From NCBI GenBank assembly GCA_030544235.1, contig CM060477.1, positions 24,178,934-24,242,933 of the forward strand: DNA of 64,000 nt. Reading direction: 5' to 3'. Below are positions 9,346 through 21,895 of this stretch, one piece after another. The number at the start of each line of letters is the position of its first letter. The stretch's first letter is position 1. The notes beneath the pieces were generated by a model. It worked only from the letters and a program-made list of their open reading frames with translations, had not been told where the DNA came from and made no database searches. The position numbers and the translations under genes are program-made. The DNA comes from Lepturacanthus savala. Lineage: Eukaryota; Chordata; Actinopteri; Scombriformes; Trichiuridae.

Positions 9346-10156
9346 CGTTGGATGAAGTTAAATCTTGATCATTGACGAGATCTCTATGATTTCCAAGGAC
9401 CTCTTTGCCTGTACACTGGCAGTAGCAACAAATCAAAGGCAACAAGAGGCCCTTTGGAGGCATGTAGGTCTTGACGGTTGGGGACTTTTACTAGCTGCCA
9501 CCCCTTGGCAGGGCCAAGCTGCTCTGTGTGCGTGAGGATGATTTCCTTGACCTCTGGAGTTCTTTCCAGATGGTCACCTTGACGGAAATCATGTGGCAAA
9601 AGGACGACCGGTCTTTTGCTGAGCTCTTGAACAGACTGCGCACAAAGCAGAAGAACGAACCACTTTCCGTCGAAGACAAAGCTCCGCTCGAGCAGTGTGT
9701 CATCGACGCCCAACATCGTCCGGTGGATGCCCTTCACATCTTTGCGACAAACAAGGAGGTGGACGCCCACGACGCAACCACCGTTGCAGCCCTTGGGTTG
9801 ACTGTCGTCAACATTCCTGTGGAGGATTATCGGAAGGATCCCCTGGGGCTTCAAGGGCAACAGGAGGGATCTGCCGGACAACATAAAGTCGGCGCGCGTG
9901 TCATTGTGACGAGGAACGTCAACATCGAGGATGGCCTCGTCAGCGGCGCTTTCGGCACAATCACCCGTGCATGTATGTGGACCTACCCGAAACTGTGAAG
10001 CTGATCGGACTGGAATTGAACAATCCAGAGGCTGATCAAAAGTTTCGGAAAAAGGTTCTCGGGCCGCCGGAAATGCTGGTTTACATCGCACGAGTCAAGG
10101 AACCCATGAGAAGGTGTAGCGGTTCGGCGACAGGTCCCAATCAAGTCGGCGTTTGG
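9346..10156 (+). pseudogene. Helitron-like element, C-terminal PIF1-type helicase fragment
   Basis: The fragment opens just before Walker B (LIIDEISMISKDLF, from 9365). Frame then shifts near 9420, and QQIKGNKRPFGGM, VLTVGDFY and LPPLGR follow with TAG stops at 9465-9467 and 9492-9494; the second replaces the Gln of the GDFYQLPP helicase motif. A long open stretch (9528-9998) gives [44 protein letters not shown]-like [13 protein letters not shown]. It shifts frame again near 9970 to read [21 protein letters not shown]. The last recognisable piece is VRRQVPIKSAF near 10119-10155, so the final helicase motif (usually a CT.HK.QG pattern) is lost. Walker A and the Rep nuclease are missing because of the deletion at about 9345. 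The PIF1/Helitron identity is secure; the copy is non-functional. Confidence 0.8.
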
Positions 10157-10376
10157 CAGTACTGGTCTTTTTCCTTTTGCAACTCCTCTTGTGGTGCAGA
10201 TAGAAACAGAGCACGGGTACGCTCTCTGTATCCCTCTCTCCACCACCCCACCAATTTGTTTGTCCTGTGCCACATGTCTGTCTGCATTTGCCAAATACTG
10301 CAGCTACATATTGATGCATTTTATATAGTTTTGGTTGTCGCCTTGAGACTTTGAAAGTCGTCACTGTGCAGTTCGG
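10157..10376. other. Unassigned tail after the helicase fragment
   Basis: A frame continues open for some distance after 10156 but no longer resembles helicase, so a junction is likely at about 10156. No Helitron-type 3' hairpin could be assigned. Confidence 0.35.
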
Positions 10377-10449
10377 TGTTCAGTTAAGTGCTTAGTTTAA
10401 TGTTCAGTTAAGTACTTCAATGTTCAGTTAAGTAGTTTAATGTTAAGCT
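10377..10449. repeat. Minisatellite, 20-24-bp unit
   Basis: TGTTCAGTTAAGT starts at 10377, 10401 and 10421, with a truncated TGTTAAG at 10441. Spacing is 24, 20 and 20 bases. Confidence 0.8.
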
Positions 10450-12029
10450 AACAGAAGAACTTGAGAGTGATCTGACGACTGTAATGTTAATATAATTGCA
10501 AATTGACTAATCTGATTTACAACTGCTATTATTAATTTAGCAGCTAAAAGTAACGCTGCATGATCATGTTTAACTTGGCCAATACAACAAATGCCTCTTT
10601 GTCTTGTTAAATGTTTGTCCCGTGTGTGTATTGGTGTTTGTACACAGTGTTGTGTGCTAACACAGTGTGAAGCGTCTCGTGCAGTAACCATGCGATCCTG
10701 CATGTTACACCTACTGCTGCTGGCTAGCCTTCTTAACGGAGGGTGAAAGCCAGTATATAGCCTCTCCACTACCAAGACTCCTACAGTGCCTCCCCGGGGC
10801 CATGCACGGAAACTGGGTACCTCACGGTCCCAAGCTGAACTGTATGGGGATCTTGGAGTAGCAGTGGGCCCCAGAGACGCGGCATCCGGGACCACCACTG
10901 TGGACAAGTCCTGGTGTCCGTCAACCACTGTCCCAGCTAAGCGTAAATAGCCCTACAGCCTGGTAACATGTGATGTTGGCTGAGGTTGGAAGTTCCACAC
11001 ATACAGAAACAAGGTGAGTAAAATATTTGATGTTCATTTCACTGATGATTCTTCACTAAATGACGATGTTGATAGTTTTAACCTGATGTTGGTTTGTTTT
11101 TTTTTTCTCACTGACTCTCCCTGACTCTCCAATTCCTCTGAGATGACTGCTCAATATAACCTGTCTGCTTGAAGGATTAAAGTACAACTTAAAAGTCACA
11201 CCCACATCAGCCTCTACAGGAATCTCATCCTGCCGAAAGTAAGACTCATTTCAGATTGTCTATCACCAAATACTGTCATACCTGCAAACATTAACACTAA
11301 ATGTTTTATTTTTTTTGTCTTTAAGTGCTGCTGACAAGTTCATGGTGTGCCAAATCCAGCTGATGACTGTCCAGGTTCAAACAACCTAAAACATTTAAAA
11401 ACACACACAGAGGAGAAGAGAAGATATTAAGATTTCATACTGGTGAGGAGAACGGACAGAGAGATGCTCAGCTGCAGTCTCCAACCCGCTCTAACCATAT
11501 CTCTGCCAGAACCCTCTTTTTATTTCCTTAGGGTGGTCCCCAGTTACATGATGTTGTTGCTTCTAAGGGGAGGGGGAATGACCAGCAACAACATAAACTG
11601 TCGTAAATGTCTAACTAATACAAGGTTTTGTTTTCCTTTCTCTAGAATGTAAACAGGTCAGCTAAATTCCTAAGTTAGGTAGGTATTCTTGTCATTACGA
11701 CAGGAACCTGGTAAAATCATTGAACAGTTGGAAGGAAGTTCAGATCTTGGTCAAGTCAACAGCTGCAACATCTCCATTGTCCACCTGGAAGATACACACA
11801 CAAACTTATGCTGTCATGTTATGCAGAACAAAGAATAAAAGAATGGAAATAAGTAAATATGGGATAACTTATATGCATCATTCTAACAATGACCACGTTG
11901 ACTTACTGTGGAGAAACATGAAGTAGGAGTAGAGAACAAGCAAGACTTATTAGTCATTTTATAATCTGCTTGGTTGTTCTACACTGTAATATCACTAAAG
12001 AATTTTAATGGTCATTGATAGTAACTGGT
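10450..12029. other. No recognisable gene; possible untranslated exons
   Basis: The minus-strand open frame 10928-10443 (161 codons) shows no known domain. A block at 10680-10960 is clearly more GC-rich than its surroundings and may be part of a transposable element, but I cannot name it. Splice-like sequences occur on the plus strand: a donor AAG|GTGAGT at 11014 and a segment 11144-11238 bounded by a pyrimidine tract and GTAAGA. These could be remnants of a non-coding transcript. Confidence 0.35.
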
Positions 12030-12710
12030 CTGCTCACTTTACCACCTTCTACAGCGGCTCCACTGACAGCATCCTGACCTACAACATCACTTCCTGGTTC
12101 AGGAGCTGTAGTTTCCATGGACAACAAAAACAGCCAATTAGGACTGATGAAGACTGCCTACAGAACCGTTGCTGCTCCTGTCTCATCCTGATGGCGCTCT
12201 ACAGCAATGCATTCACACAGCTACCTCCACCATCAAATACCCACTCCACCCTTCACTATGATCAACAGGTTTTACAAGCTGTAGGGCTTCAAGTGGACTG
12301 AATCCACCCACCCACACACACACTCACTGATACCCTGAACCCCCCAAACACACACCACCCCCCCAGCTGGACAACAACCAAGGACAAGGTTTGAACTGAT
12401 TTAAGGACATGTCTGAATTACTTTAAACAGCACTGGATTGGAGACATTGAAGCACCTTTTACTGAACCTCTGAAATTATTTGGTTATTAATGCTGTGAAA
12501 TACTGTTTTTAAATATGTGATTGAAAATATATTTTTTTATAGATAGAATTTTTTAGTAATCATTTAATCACCATTTGTAATTATTATGTAATTTTATTGA
12601 TTATGTAATGACATTATGTAATGTCAATGATGAGAAGCAATTTAATTTCAGACTGAATGTAAATGTGGAGTGAAATGACAATAAAGTGAACTTTGAATCT
12701 ATAATCTAAT
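12030..12710 (+). pseudogene. Probable 3' tail of a non-LTR retrotransposon
   Basis: The frame from about 12026 reads FTTFYSGSTDSILTYNITSWFRSCS. This resembles the segment after the reverse transcriptase core in fish LINEs, which runs roughly FYR.TIESILT..ITVWFG.C. Coding similarity fades after about 30 residues. A CA-rich stretch (12305-12365) follows, then an AATAAA at 12680-12685 and the short repeated TGAATCT-like end typical of LINE 3' tails. No target site duplication was found. The element family (L2- or Rex-like) is a guess. Confidence 0.4.
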
Positions 12711-13599
12711 GTCTGAGGATTTTAATAACATACATAGATGTACTGTGAAGGTTTTAGGTTAAGTATGTTATACATGGATATTAATACATTAGATATAGAT
12801 ATTTTATGCAATGACATAAATACATGAATAAATTAATTTAAATAAAATAATGTATTAAGGAGGTATATAGCTACATATCAAAGACATGGCATCTCATAAG
12901 AATACCCTCCTCGATGATGTTGGAAAATATCTTAGATGATAAAATTCAGAATTTTTGAGTTAGAAGCAGTTGGTCTGTGTCAGTGATGTCATCACCATGG
13001 AAAGACCACAGCTTCGTGGCTGAGCTGATTTCTCTAAAAGGCATGAAAGCTGATTGGTCAATAGTTTTTCATCAATAACTTTGGATTTAAAGTCCCCACA
13101 ACCATCAAACTTTGTAGTATTAATAAAGAGGACCCCAGCATCCCATCCATGGTATCACGACCATTATAAAACTCCAGCAAGGACCCCCGACAGCCCAGAC
13201 CCAACTCACAATTTCCGCATGAATTGTCTAGTTTTCCTTTAACTTTACTTCTCATCATTACAGACATTGATTTCAACAACAACATCATTACATACTCACA
13301 ATACATTTTAACTTTTAATTTAACGTTAGTATAGGCATTTCAGGCACTAGAGTGCGTTTGACCACTGTTGTTGACACAGTTGTTCTTCCTTGTACCCACT
13401 GGTGCATGTAAAGCCTTATATTTGAGATTGAACAAGGCCTTCCCATGGCTTCTTGATGAAATGATTTAAATTCATGTGGCCTTCTGTCGCCTTTAGTCTG
13501 TTCCTGTAATAACCCCAGTGGTGACCTTTATGCCAAAAGAATTTCACTTTGTTACTATAGATGTCTGGATTCTGGATGTCTGGAAAACGATATCGGACT
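12711..13599. other. AT-rich flank of the satellite, no gene seen
   Basis: No coding family, RNA gene or monomer-derived sequence was recognised. Just before the array, ATGTCTGGA occurs twice within 24 bases (13561 and 13576). The flank supplies the last 15 or so codons and the stop of the minus-strand frame that leaves the array. Confidence 0.5.
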
Positions 13600-14760
13600 T
13601 CCCAGGTGAATTTCTAATCCAAAACTATACCATTGCACATAAAATAAAAGGTAAATAAGATTTTCTGTAAAAATATTGTACTGATTTAGGCCTACATAGC
13701 TTTTTGTCTTTTTGTGCTCTTCTGACCGAGAGAATGCATATGGAGCAATAAAAACTTTAAAACACAAACCACATGAAAACAATAGCTTTTCCAGGTGAAT
13801 TTTTGATCCAAAACTATACCATTTCACATAAAATAAAAGGTAAATAAGATTTTCTGTAAAAATATTGTACTGATGTAGGCCTACATAGTATTTTGTCTTT
13901 TTGTGCTCTTCCGACCGAGAGAATGCATATGGAGCAATAAAAACTTTAAAGCACAAACCACATGAAAACAATAGCTTTTCCAGGTGAATTTCTGATCCAA
14001 AACTATACCATTTTACATATAGTAAAAGGTGAATAAGATTTTCTGTAAAAATATTGTACTGATGTAGGCCTACATAGCATTTTGTCTTTTTGTGCTCTTC
14101 CGACCGAGAGAATGCATATGGAGCAATAAAAACTTTAAAACTCAAACCACATGAAAACAATAGCTTTTCCAGGTGAATTTCTGATCCAAAACTATACCAT
14201 TTCACATAAAATAAAAGGTAAATAAGATTTTCTGTAAAAATATTGTACTGATGTAGGCCTACATAGCATTTTGTCTTTTTGTGCTCTTCCGACCGAGAGA
14301 ATGCATATGGAGCAATAAAAACTTTAAAACTCAAACCACATGAAAACAATAGCTTTTCCAGGTGAATGTTTGATCCAAAACTATACCATTTCACATAAAA
14401 TAAAAGGTAAATAAGATTTTCTGTAAAAATATTGTACTGATGTAGGCCTACATAGGTTTTTGTCTTTTTGTGCTCTTCAGACCGAGAGAATGCATATGGA
14501 GCAATAAAAACTTTAAAACACAAACCAGATGAAAACAATACCTTTTCCAGGTGAATTTCTGATCCAAAACTATACCATTTCACATAAAATAAAAGGTAAA
14601 TAAGATTTTCTGTAAAAATATTGTACTGATGTAGGCCTACATAGCATTTTGTCTTTTTGTGCTCTTCCGACCGAGAGAATGCATATGGAGCAATAAAAAC
14701 TTTAAAGCACAAACCACATGAAAACAATAGCTTTTCCAGGTGAATTTCTGATCCAAAACT

Positions 14761-17700
14761 ATCCCATTTTACATATAGTAAAAGGTAAATAAGATTTTCT
14801 GTAAAAATATTGTACTGATTTAGGCCTACATAGCTTTTTGTCTTTTTGTGCTCTTCTGACCGAGAGAATGCATATGGAGCAATAAAAACTTTAAAACACA
14901 AACCACATGAAAACAATAGCTTTTCCAGGTGAATTTCTGATCCAAAACTATACCATTTCACATAAAGTAAAAGGTAAATAAGATTTTCTTTAAAAATATT
15001 GTACTGATTTAGGCCTACATAGGTTTTTGTCTTTTTGTGCTCTTCAGACCGAGAGAATGCATATGGAGCAATAAAAACTTTAAAACACAGACCAGATGAA
15101 AACAATAGCTTTTCCAGGTGAATTTCTGATCCAAAACTATACCATTTCACATAAAGTAAAAGGTAAATAAGATTTTCTTTAAAAATATTGTACTGATTTA
15201 GGCCTACATAGCTTTTTGTCTTTTTGTGTTCTTCCGACCGAGAGAATGCATATGGAGCAATAAAAACTTTAAAACTCAAACCACATGAAAACAATAGCTT
15301 TTCCAGGTGAATTTCTGATCCAAAACTATACCATTTCACATAAAGTAAAAGGTAAATAAGATTTTCTTTAAAAATATTGTACTGATTTAGGCCTACATAG
15401 GTTTTTGTCTTTTTGTGCTCTTCAGACCGAGAGAATGCATATGGAGCAATAAAAACTTTAAAACACAAACCACATGAAAACAATACCTTTTCCAGGTGAA
15501 TTTCTGATCCAAAACTATACCATTTCACATAAAATAAAAGGTAAATAATATTTTCTGTAAAAATATTGTACTGATGTAGGCCTACATAGCATTTTGTCTT
15601 TTTGTGTTCTTCCGAGCGAGAGAATGCATATGGAGCAATAAAAACTTTAAAACTCAAACCACATGAAAACAATACCTTTTCCAGGTGAATTTCTGATCCA
15701 AAACTATACCATTTCACATAAAATAAAAGGTAAATAATATTTTCTGTAAAAATATTGTACTGATGTAGGCCTACATAGCATTTTGTCTTTTTGTGCTCTT
15801 CCGACCGAGAGAATGCATATGGAGCAATAAAAACTTTAAAACACAGACCAGATGAAAACAATAGCTTTTCCAGGTGAATTTCTGATCCAAAACTATACCA
15901 TTTCACATAAAATAAAAGGTAAATAAGATTTTCTGTAAAAATATTGTACTGATGTAGGCCTACATAGCATTTTGTCTTTTTGTGCTCTTCTGACCGAGAG
16001 AATGCATATGGAGCAATAAAAACTTTAAAACTCAAACCACATGAAAACAATAGCTTTTCCAGGTGAATGTTTGATCCAAAACTATACCATTTCAAATAAA
16101 ATAAAAGGTAAATAAGATTTTCTGTAAAAATATTGTACTGATGTAGGCCTACATAGGTTTTTGTCTTTTTGTGCTCTTCAGACCAAGAGAATGCATATGG
16201 AGCAATAAAAACTTTAAAACACAAACCAGATGAAAACAATACCTTTTCCAGGTGAATTTCTGATCCAAAACTATACCATTTCACATAAAATAAAAGGTAA
16301 ATAAGATTTTCTGTAAAAATATTGTACTGATGTAGGCCTACATAGCATTTTGTCTTTTTGTGCTCTTCCGACCGAGAGAATGCATATGGAGCAATAAAAA
16401 CTTTAAAGCACAAACCACATGAAAACAATAGCTTTTCCAGGTGAATTTCTGATCCAAAACTATCCCATTTTACATATAGTAAAAGGTAAATAAGATTTTC
16501 TGTAAAAATATTGTACTGATTTAGGCCTACATAGCTTTTTGTCTTTTTGTGCTCTTCTGACCGAGAGAATGCATATGGAGCAATAAAAACTTTAAAACAC
16601 AAACCACATGAAAACAATAGCTTTTCCAGGTGAATTTCTGATCCAAAACTATACCATTTCACATAAAGTAAAGGGTAAATAAGATTTTCTTTAAAAATAT
16701 TGTACTGATTTAGGCCTACATAGGTTTTTGTCTTTTTGTGCTCTTCAGACCGAGAGAATGCATATGGAGCAATAAAAACTTTAAAACACAGACCAGATGA
16801 AAACAATAGCTTTTCCAGGTGAATTTCTGATCCAAAACTATACCATTTCACATAAAGTAAAAGGTAAATAAGATTTTCTTTAAAAATATTGTACTGATTT
16901 AGGCCTACATAGCTTTTTGTCTTTTTGTGTTCTTCCGACCGAGAGAATGCATATGGAGAAATAAAAACTTTAAAACTCAAACCACATGAAAACAATAGCT
17001 TTTCCAGGTGAATTTCTGATCCAAAACTATACCATTTCACATAAAGTAAAAGGTAAATAAGATTTTCTTTAAAAATATTGTACTGATTTAGGCCTAGATA
17101 GGTTTTTGTCTTTTTGTGCTCTTCAGACCGAGAGAATGCATATGGAGCAATAAAAACTTTAAAACACAGACCAGATGAAAACAATAGCTTTTCCAGGTGA
17201 ATTTCTGATCCAAAACTATACCATTTCACATAAAGTAAAAGGTAAATAAGATTTTCTTTAAAAATATTGTACTGATTTAGGCCTACATAGGTTTTTGTCT
17301 TTTTGTGCTCTTCAGACCGAGAGAATGCATATGGAGCAATAAAAACTTTAAAACACAAACCACATGAAAACAATACCTTTTCCAGGTGAATTTCTGATCC
17401 AAAACTATACCATTTCACATAAAATAAAAGGTAAATAATATTTTCTGTAAAAATATTGTACTGATGTAGGCCTACATAGCATTTTGTCTTTTTGTGTTCT
17501 TCCGAGCGAGAGAATGCATATGGAGCAATAAAAACTTTAAAACTCAAACCACATGAAAACAATACCTTTTCCAGGTGAATTTCTGATCCAAAACTATACC
17601 ATTTCACATAAAATAAAAGGTAAATAATATTTTCTGTAAAAATATTGTACTGATGTAGGCCTACATAGCATTTTGTCTTTTTGTGCTCTTCCGACCGAGA

Positions 17701-20700
17701 GAATGCATATGGAGCAATAAAAACTTTAAAACACAGACCAGATGAAAACAATAGCTTTTCCAGGTGAATTTCTGATCCAAAACTATACCATTTCACATAA
17801 AATAAAAGGTAAATAAGATTTTCTGTAAAAATATTGTACTGATGTAGGCCTACATAGCATTTTGTCTTTTTGTGCTCTTCTGACCGAGAGAATGCATATG
17901 GAGCAATAAAAACTTTAAAACTCAAACCACATGAAAACAATAGCTTTTCCAGGTGAATGTTTGATCCAAAACTATACCATTTCACATAAAATAAAAGGTA
18001 AATAAGATTTTCTGTAAAAATATTGTACTGATGTAGGCCTACATAGGTTTTTGTCTTTTTGTGCTCTTCAGACCGAGAGAATGCATATGGAGCAATAAAA
18101 ACTTTAAAACACAAACCAGATGAAAACAATACCTTTTCCAGGTGAATTTCTGATCCAAAACTATACCATTTCACATAAAATAAAAGGTAAATAAGATTTT
18201 CTGTAAAAATATTGTACTGATGTAGGCCTACATAGCATTTTGTCTTTTTGTGCTCTTCCGACCGAGAGAATGCATATGGAGCAATAAAAACTTTAAAACT
18301 CAAACCACATGAAAACAATAGCTTTTCCAGGTGAATGTTTGATCCAAAACTATACCATTTCACATAAAATAAAAGGTAAATAAGATTTTCTGTAAAAATA
18401 TTGTACTGATGTAGGCCTACATAGGTTTTTGTCTTTTTGTGCTCTTCAGACCGAGAGAATGCATATGGAGCAATAAAAACTTTAAAACACAAACCAGATG
18501 AAAACAATACCTTTTCCAGGTGAATTTCTGATCCAAAACTATACCATTTCACATAAAATAAAAGGTAAATAAGATTTTCTGTAAAAATATTGTACTGATG
18601 TAGGCCTACATAGCATTTTGTCTTTTTGTGCTCTTCCGACCGAGAGAATGCATATGGAGCAATAAAAACTTTAAAGCACAAACCACATGAAAACAATAGC
18701 TTTTCCAGGTGAATTTCTGATCCAAAACTATCCCATTTTACATATAGTAAAAGGTAAATAAGATTTTCTGTAAAAATATTGTACTGATTTAGGCCTACAT
18801 AGCTTTTTGTCTTTTTGTGCTCTTCTGACCGAGAGAATGCATATGGAGCAATAAAAACTTTAAAACACAAACCACATGAAAACAATAGCTTTTCCAGGTG
18901 AATTTCTGATCCAAAACTATACCATTTCACATAAAGTAAAAGGTAAATAAGATTTTCTTTAAAAATATTGTACTGATTTAGGCCTACATAGGTTTTTGTC
19001 TTTTTGTGCTCTTCAGACCGAGAGAATGCATATGGAGCAATAAAAACTTTAAAACACAGACCAGATGAAAACAATAGCTTTTCCAGGTGAATTTCTGATC
19101 CAAAACTATACCATTTCACATAAAGTAAAAGGTAAATAAGATTTTCTTTAAAAATATTGTACTGATTTAGGCCTACATAGCTTTTTGTCTTTTTGTGTTC
19201 TTCCGACCGAGAGAATGCATATGGAGCAATAAAAACTTTAAAACTCAAACCACATGAAAACAATAGCTTTTCCAGGTGAATTTCTGATCCAAAACTATAC
19301 CATTTCACATAAAGTAAAAGGTAAATAAGATTTTCTTTAAAAATATTGTACTGATTTAGGCCTAGATAGGTTTTTGTCTTTTTGTGCTCTTCAGACCGAG
19401 AGAATGCATATGGAGCAATAAAAACTTTAAAACACAGACCAGATGAAAACAATAGCTTTTCCAGGTGAATTTCTGATCCAAAACTATACCATTTCACATA
19501 AAGTAAAAGGTAAATAAGATTTTCTTTAAAAATATTGTACTGATTTAGGCCTACATAGGTTTTTGTCTTTTTGTGCTCTTCAGACCGAGAGAATGCATAT
19601 GGAGCAATAAAAACTTTAAAACACAAACCACATGAAAACAATACCTTTTCCAGGTGAATTTCTGATCCAAAACTATACCATTTCACATAAAATAAAAGGT
19701 AAATAATATTTTCTGTAAAAATATTGTACTGATGTAGGCCTACATAGCATTTTGTCTTTTTGTGTTCTTCCGAGCGAGAGAATGCATATGGAGCAATAAA
19801 AACTTTAAAACTCAAACCACATGAAAACAATACCTTTTCCAGGTGAATTTCTGATCCAAAACTATACCATTTCACATAAAATAAAAGGTAAATAATATTT
19901 TCTGTAAAAATATTGTACTGATGTAGGCCTACATAGCATTTTGTCTTTTTGTGCTCTTCCGACCGAGAGAATGCATATGGAGCAATAAAAACTTTAAAAC
20001 ACAGACCAGATGAAAACAATAGCTTTTCCAGGTGAATTTCTGATCCAAAACTATACCATTTCACATAAAATAAAAGGTAAATAAGATTTTCTGTAAAAAT
20101 ATTGTACTGATGTAGGCCTACATAGCATTTTGTCTTTTTGTGCTCTTCTGACCGAGAGAATGCATATGGAGCAATAAAAACTTTAAAACTCAAACCACAT
20201 GAAAACAATAGCTTTTCCAGGTGAATGTTTGATCCAAAACTATACCATTTCACATAAAATAAAAGGTAAATAAGATTTTCTGTAAAAATATTGTACTGAT
20301 GTAGGCCTACATAGGTTTTTGTCTTTTTGTGCTCTTCAGACCGAGAGAATGCATATGGAGCAATAAAAACTTTAAAACACAAACCAGATGAAAACAATAC
20401 CTTTTCCAGGTGAATTTCTGATCCAAAACTATACCATTTCACATAAAATAAAAGGTAAATAAGATTTTCTGTAAAAATATTGTACTGATGTAGGCCTACA
20501 TAGCATTTTGTCTTTTTGTGCTCTTCCGACCGAGAGAATGCATATGGAGCAATAAAAACTTTAAAGCACAAACCACATGAAAACAATAGCTTTTCCAGGT
20601 GAATTTCTGATCCAAAACTATCCCATTTTACATATAGTAAAAGGTAAATAAGATTTTCTGTAAAAATATTGTACTGATTTAGGCCTACATAGCTTTTTGT

Positions 20701-21895
20701 CTTTTTGTGCTCTTCTGACCGAGAGAATGCATATGGAGCAATAAAAACTTTAAAACACAAACCACATGAAAACAATAGCTTTTCCAGGTGAATTTCTGAT
20801 CCAAAACTATACCATTTCACATAAAGTAAAGGGTAAATAAGATTTTCTTTAAAAATATTGTACTGATTTAGGCCTACATAGGTTTTTGTCTTTTTGTGCT
20901 CTTCAGACCGAGAGAATGCATATGGAGCAATAAAAACTTTAAAACACAGACCAGATGAAAACAATAGCTTTTCCAGGTGAATTTCTGATCCAAAACTATA
21001 CCATTTCACATAAAGTAAAAGGTAAATAAGATTTTCTTTAAAAATATTGTACTGATTTAGGCCTACATAGCTTTTTGTCTTTTTGTGTTCTTCCGACCGA
21101 GAGAATGCATATGGAGCAATAAAAACTTTAAAACTCAAACCACATGAAAACAATAGCTTTTCCAGGTGAATTTCTGATCCAAAACTATACCATTTCACAT
21201 AAAGTAAAAGGTAAATAAGATTTTCTTTAAAAATATTGTACTGATTTAGGCCTAGATAGGTTTTTGTCTTTTTGTGCTCTTCAGACCGAGAGAATGCATA
21301 TGGAGCAATAAAAACTTTAAAACACAGACCAGATGAAAACAATAGCTTTTCCAGGTGAATTTCTGATCCAAAACTATACCATTTCACATAAAGTAAAAGG
21401 TAAATAAGATTTTCTTTAAAAATATTGTACTGATTTAGGCCTACATAGGTTTTTGTCTTTTTGTGCTCTTCAGACCGAGAGAATGCATATGGAGCAATAA
21501 AAACTTTAAAACACAAACCACATGAAAACAATACCTTTTCCAGGTGAATTTCTGATCCAAAACTATACCATTTCACATAAAATAAAAGGTAAATAATATT
21601 TTCTGTAAAAATATTGTACTGATGTAGGCCTACATAGCATTTTGTCTTTTTGTGTTCTTCCGAGCGAGAGAATGCATATGGAGCAATAAAAACTTTAAAA
21701 CTCAAACCACATGAAAACAATACCTTTTCCAGGTGAATTTCTGATCCAAAACTATACCATTTCACATAAAATAAAAGGTAAATAATATTTTCTGTAAAAA
21801 TATTGTACTGATGTAGGCCTACATAGCATTTTGTCTTTTTGTGCTCTTCCGACCGAGAGAATGCATATGGAGCAATAAAAACTTTAAAACACAAA
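14761..21895. repeat. Higher-order repeat, units of 9, 12 and 10 monomers
   Basis: The monomer carrying CTATCCCATTTTACATATAG recurs at 14761, 16462, 18730 and 20620, giving periods of 9, 12 and 10 monomers. A rare CCTAGATAG variant sits 631 bases after the last three anchors (17093, 19361, 21251) but not the first. AAAGGGTAAA is shared by copies 2 and 4 only. In the 12-monomer unit the GTGAATGTTTGATCC monomer appears twice, 378 bases apart (17952, 18330), so the extra length is a two-monomer duplication. Copy 4 diverges from copy 3 at about 21895. The units look nearly identical. Confidence 0.85.

Larger units (their letters stand above)
5531..10156 (+). mobile_element. Helitron-like (Helentron-type) element, spliced and internally deleted
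   Basis: The order of modules on one strand matches large fish Helitron proteins as I recall them: a short basic start, an SGNH-hydrolase-like domain, proline-rich exons, a cysteine-protease-like domain, repeats around (R/Q)YxTDPxFRxR, then a PIF1-type helicase. Helitrons move by rolling-circle replication using a Rep nuclease fused to this helicase. The Rep domain and the N-terminal half of the helicase, including Walker A, are absent: the repeats at about 9345 run straight into the Walker B region. Several exons have GT-AG borders and agree in phase, so the 5' half was once a spliced gene. Every module now carries a stop or a frameshift. The element's own ends (5' TC, 3' hairpin plus CTRR) were not identified. 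Parts are listed separately. Confidence 0.7.

Noticed and set aside
9384..10091. 235-codon minus-strand open frame
   Set aside because: It is the antisense of the helicase fragment, whose plus-strand motifs are clear.
10443..10928. 161-codon minus-strand open frame
   Set aside because: No recognisable domain, promoter or family likeness; it lies in a GC-richer block where chance open frames are longer.
12008..12301. 97-codon plus-strand open frame as a host gene
   Set aside because: Only its start resembles a known sequence, and that is a non-LTR retrotransposon tail.
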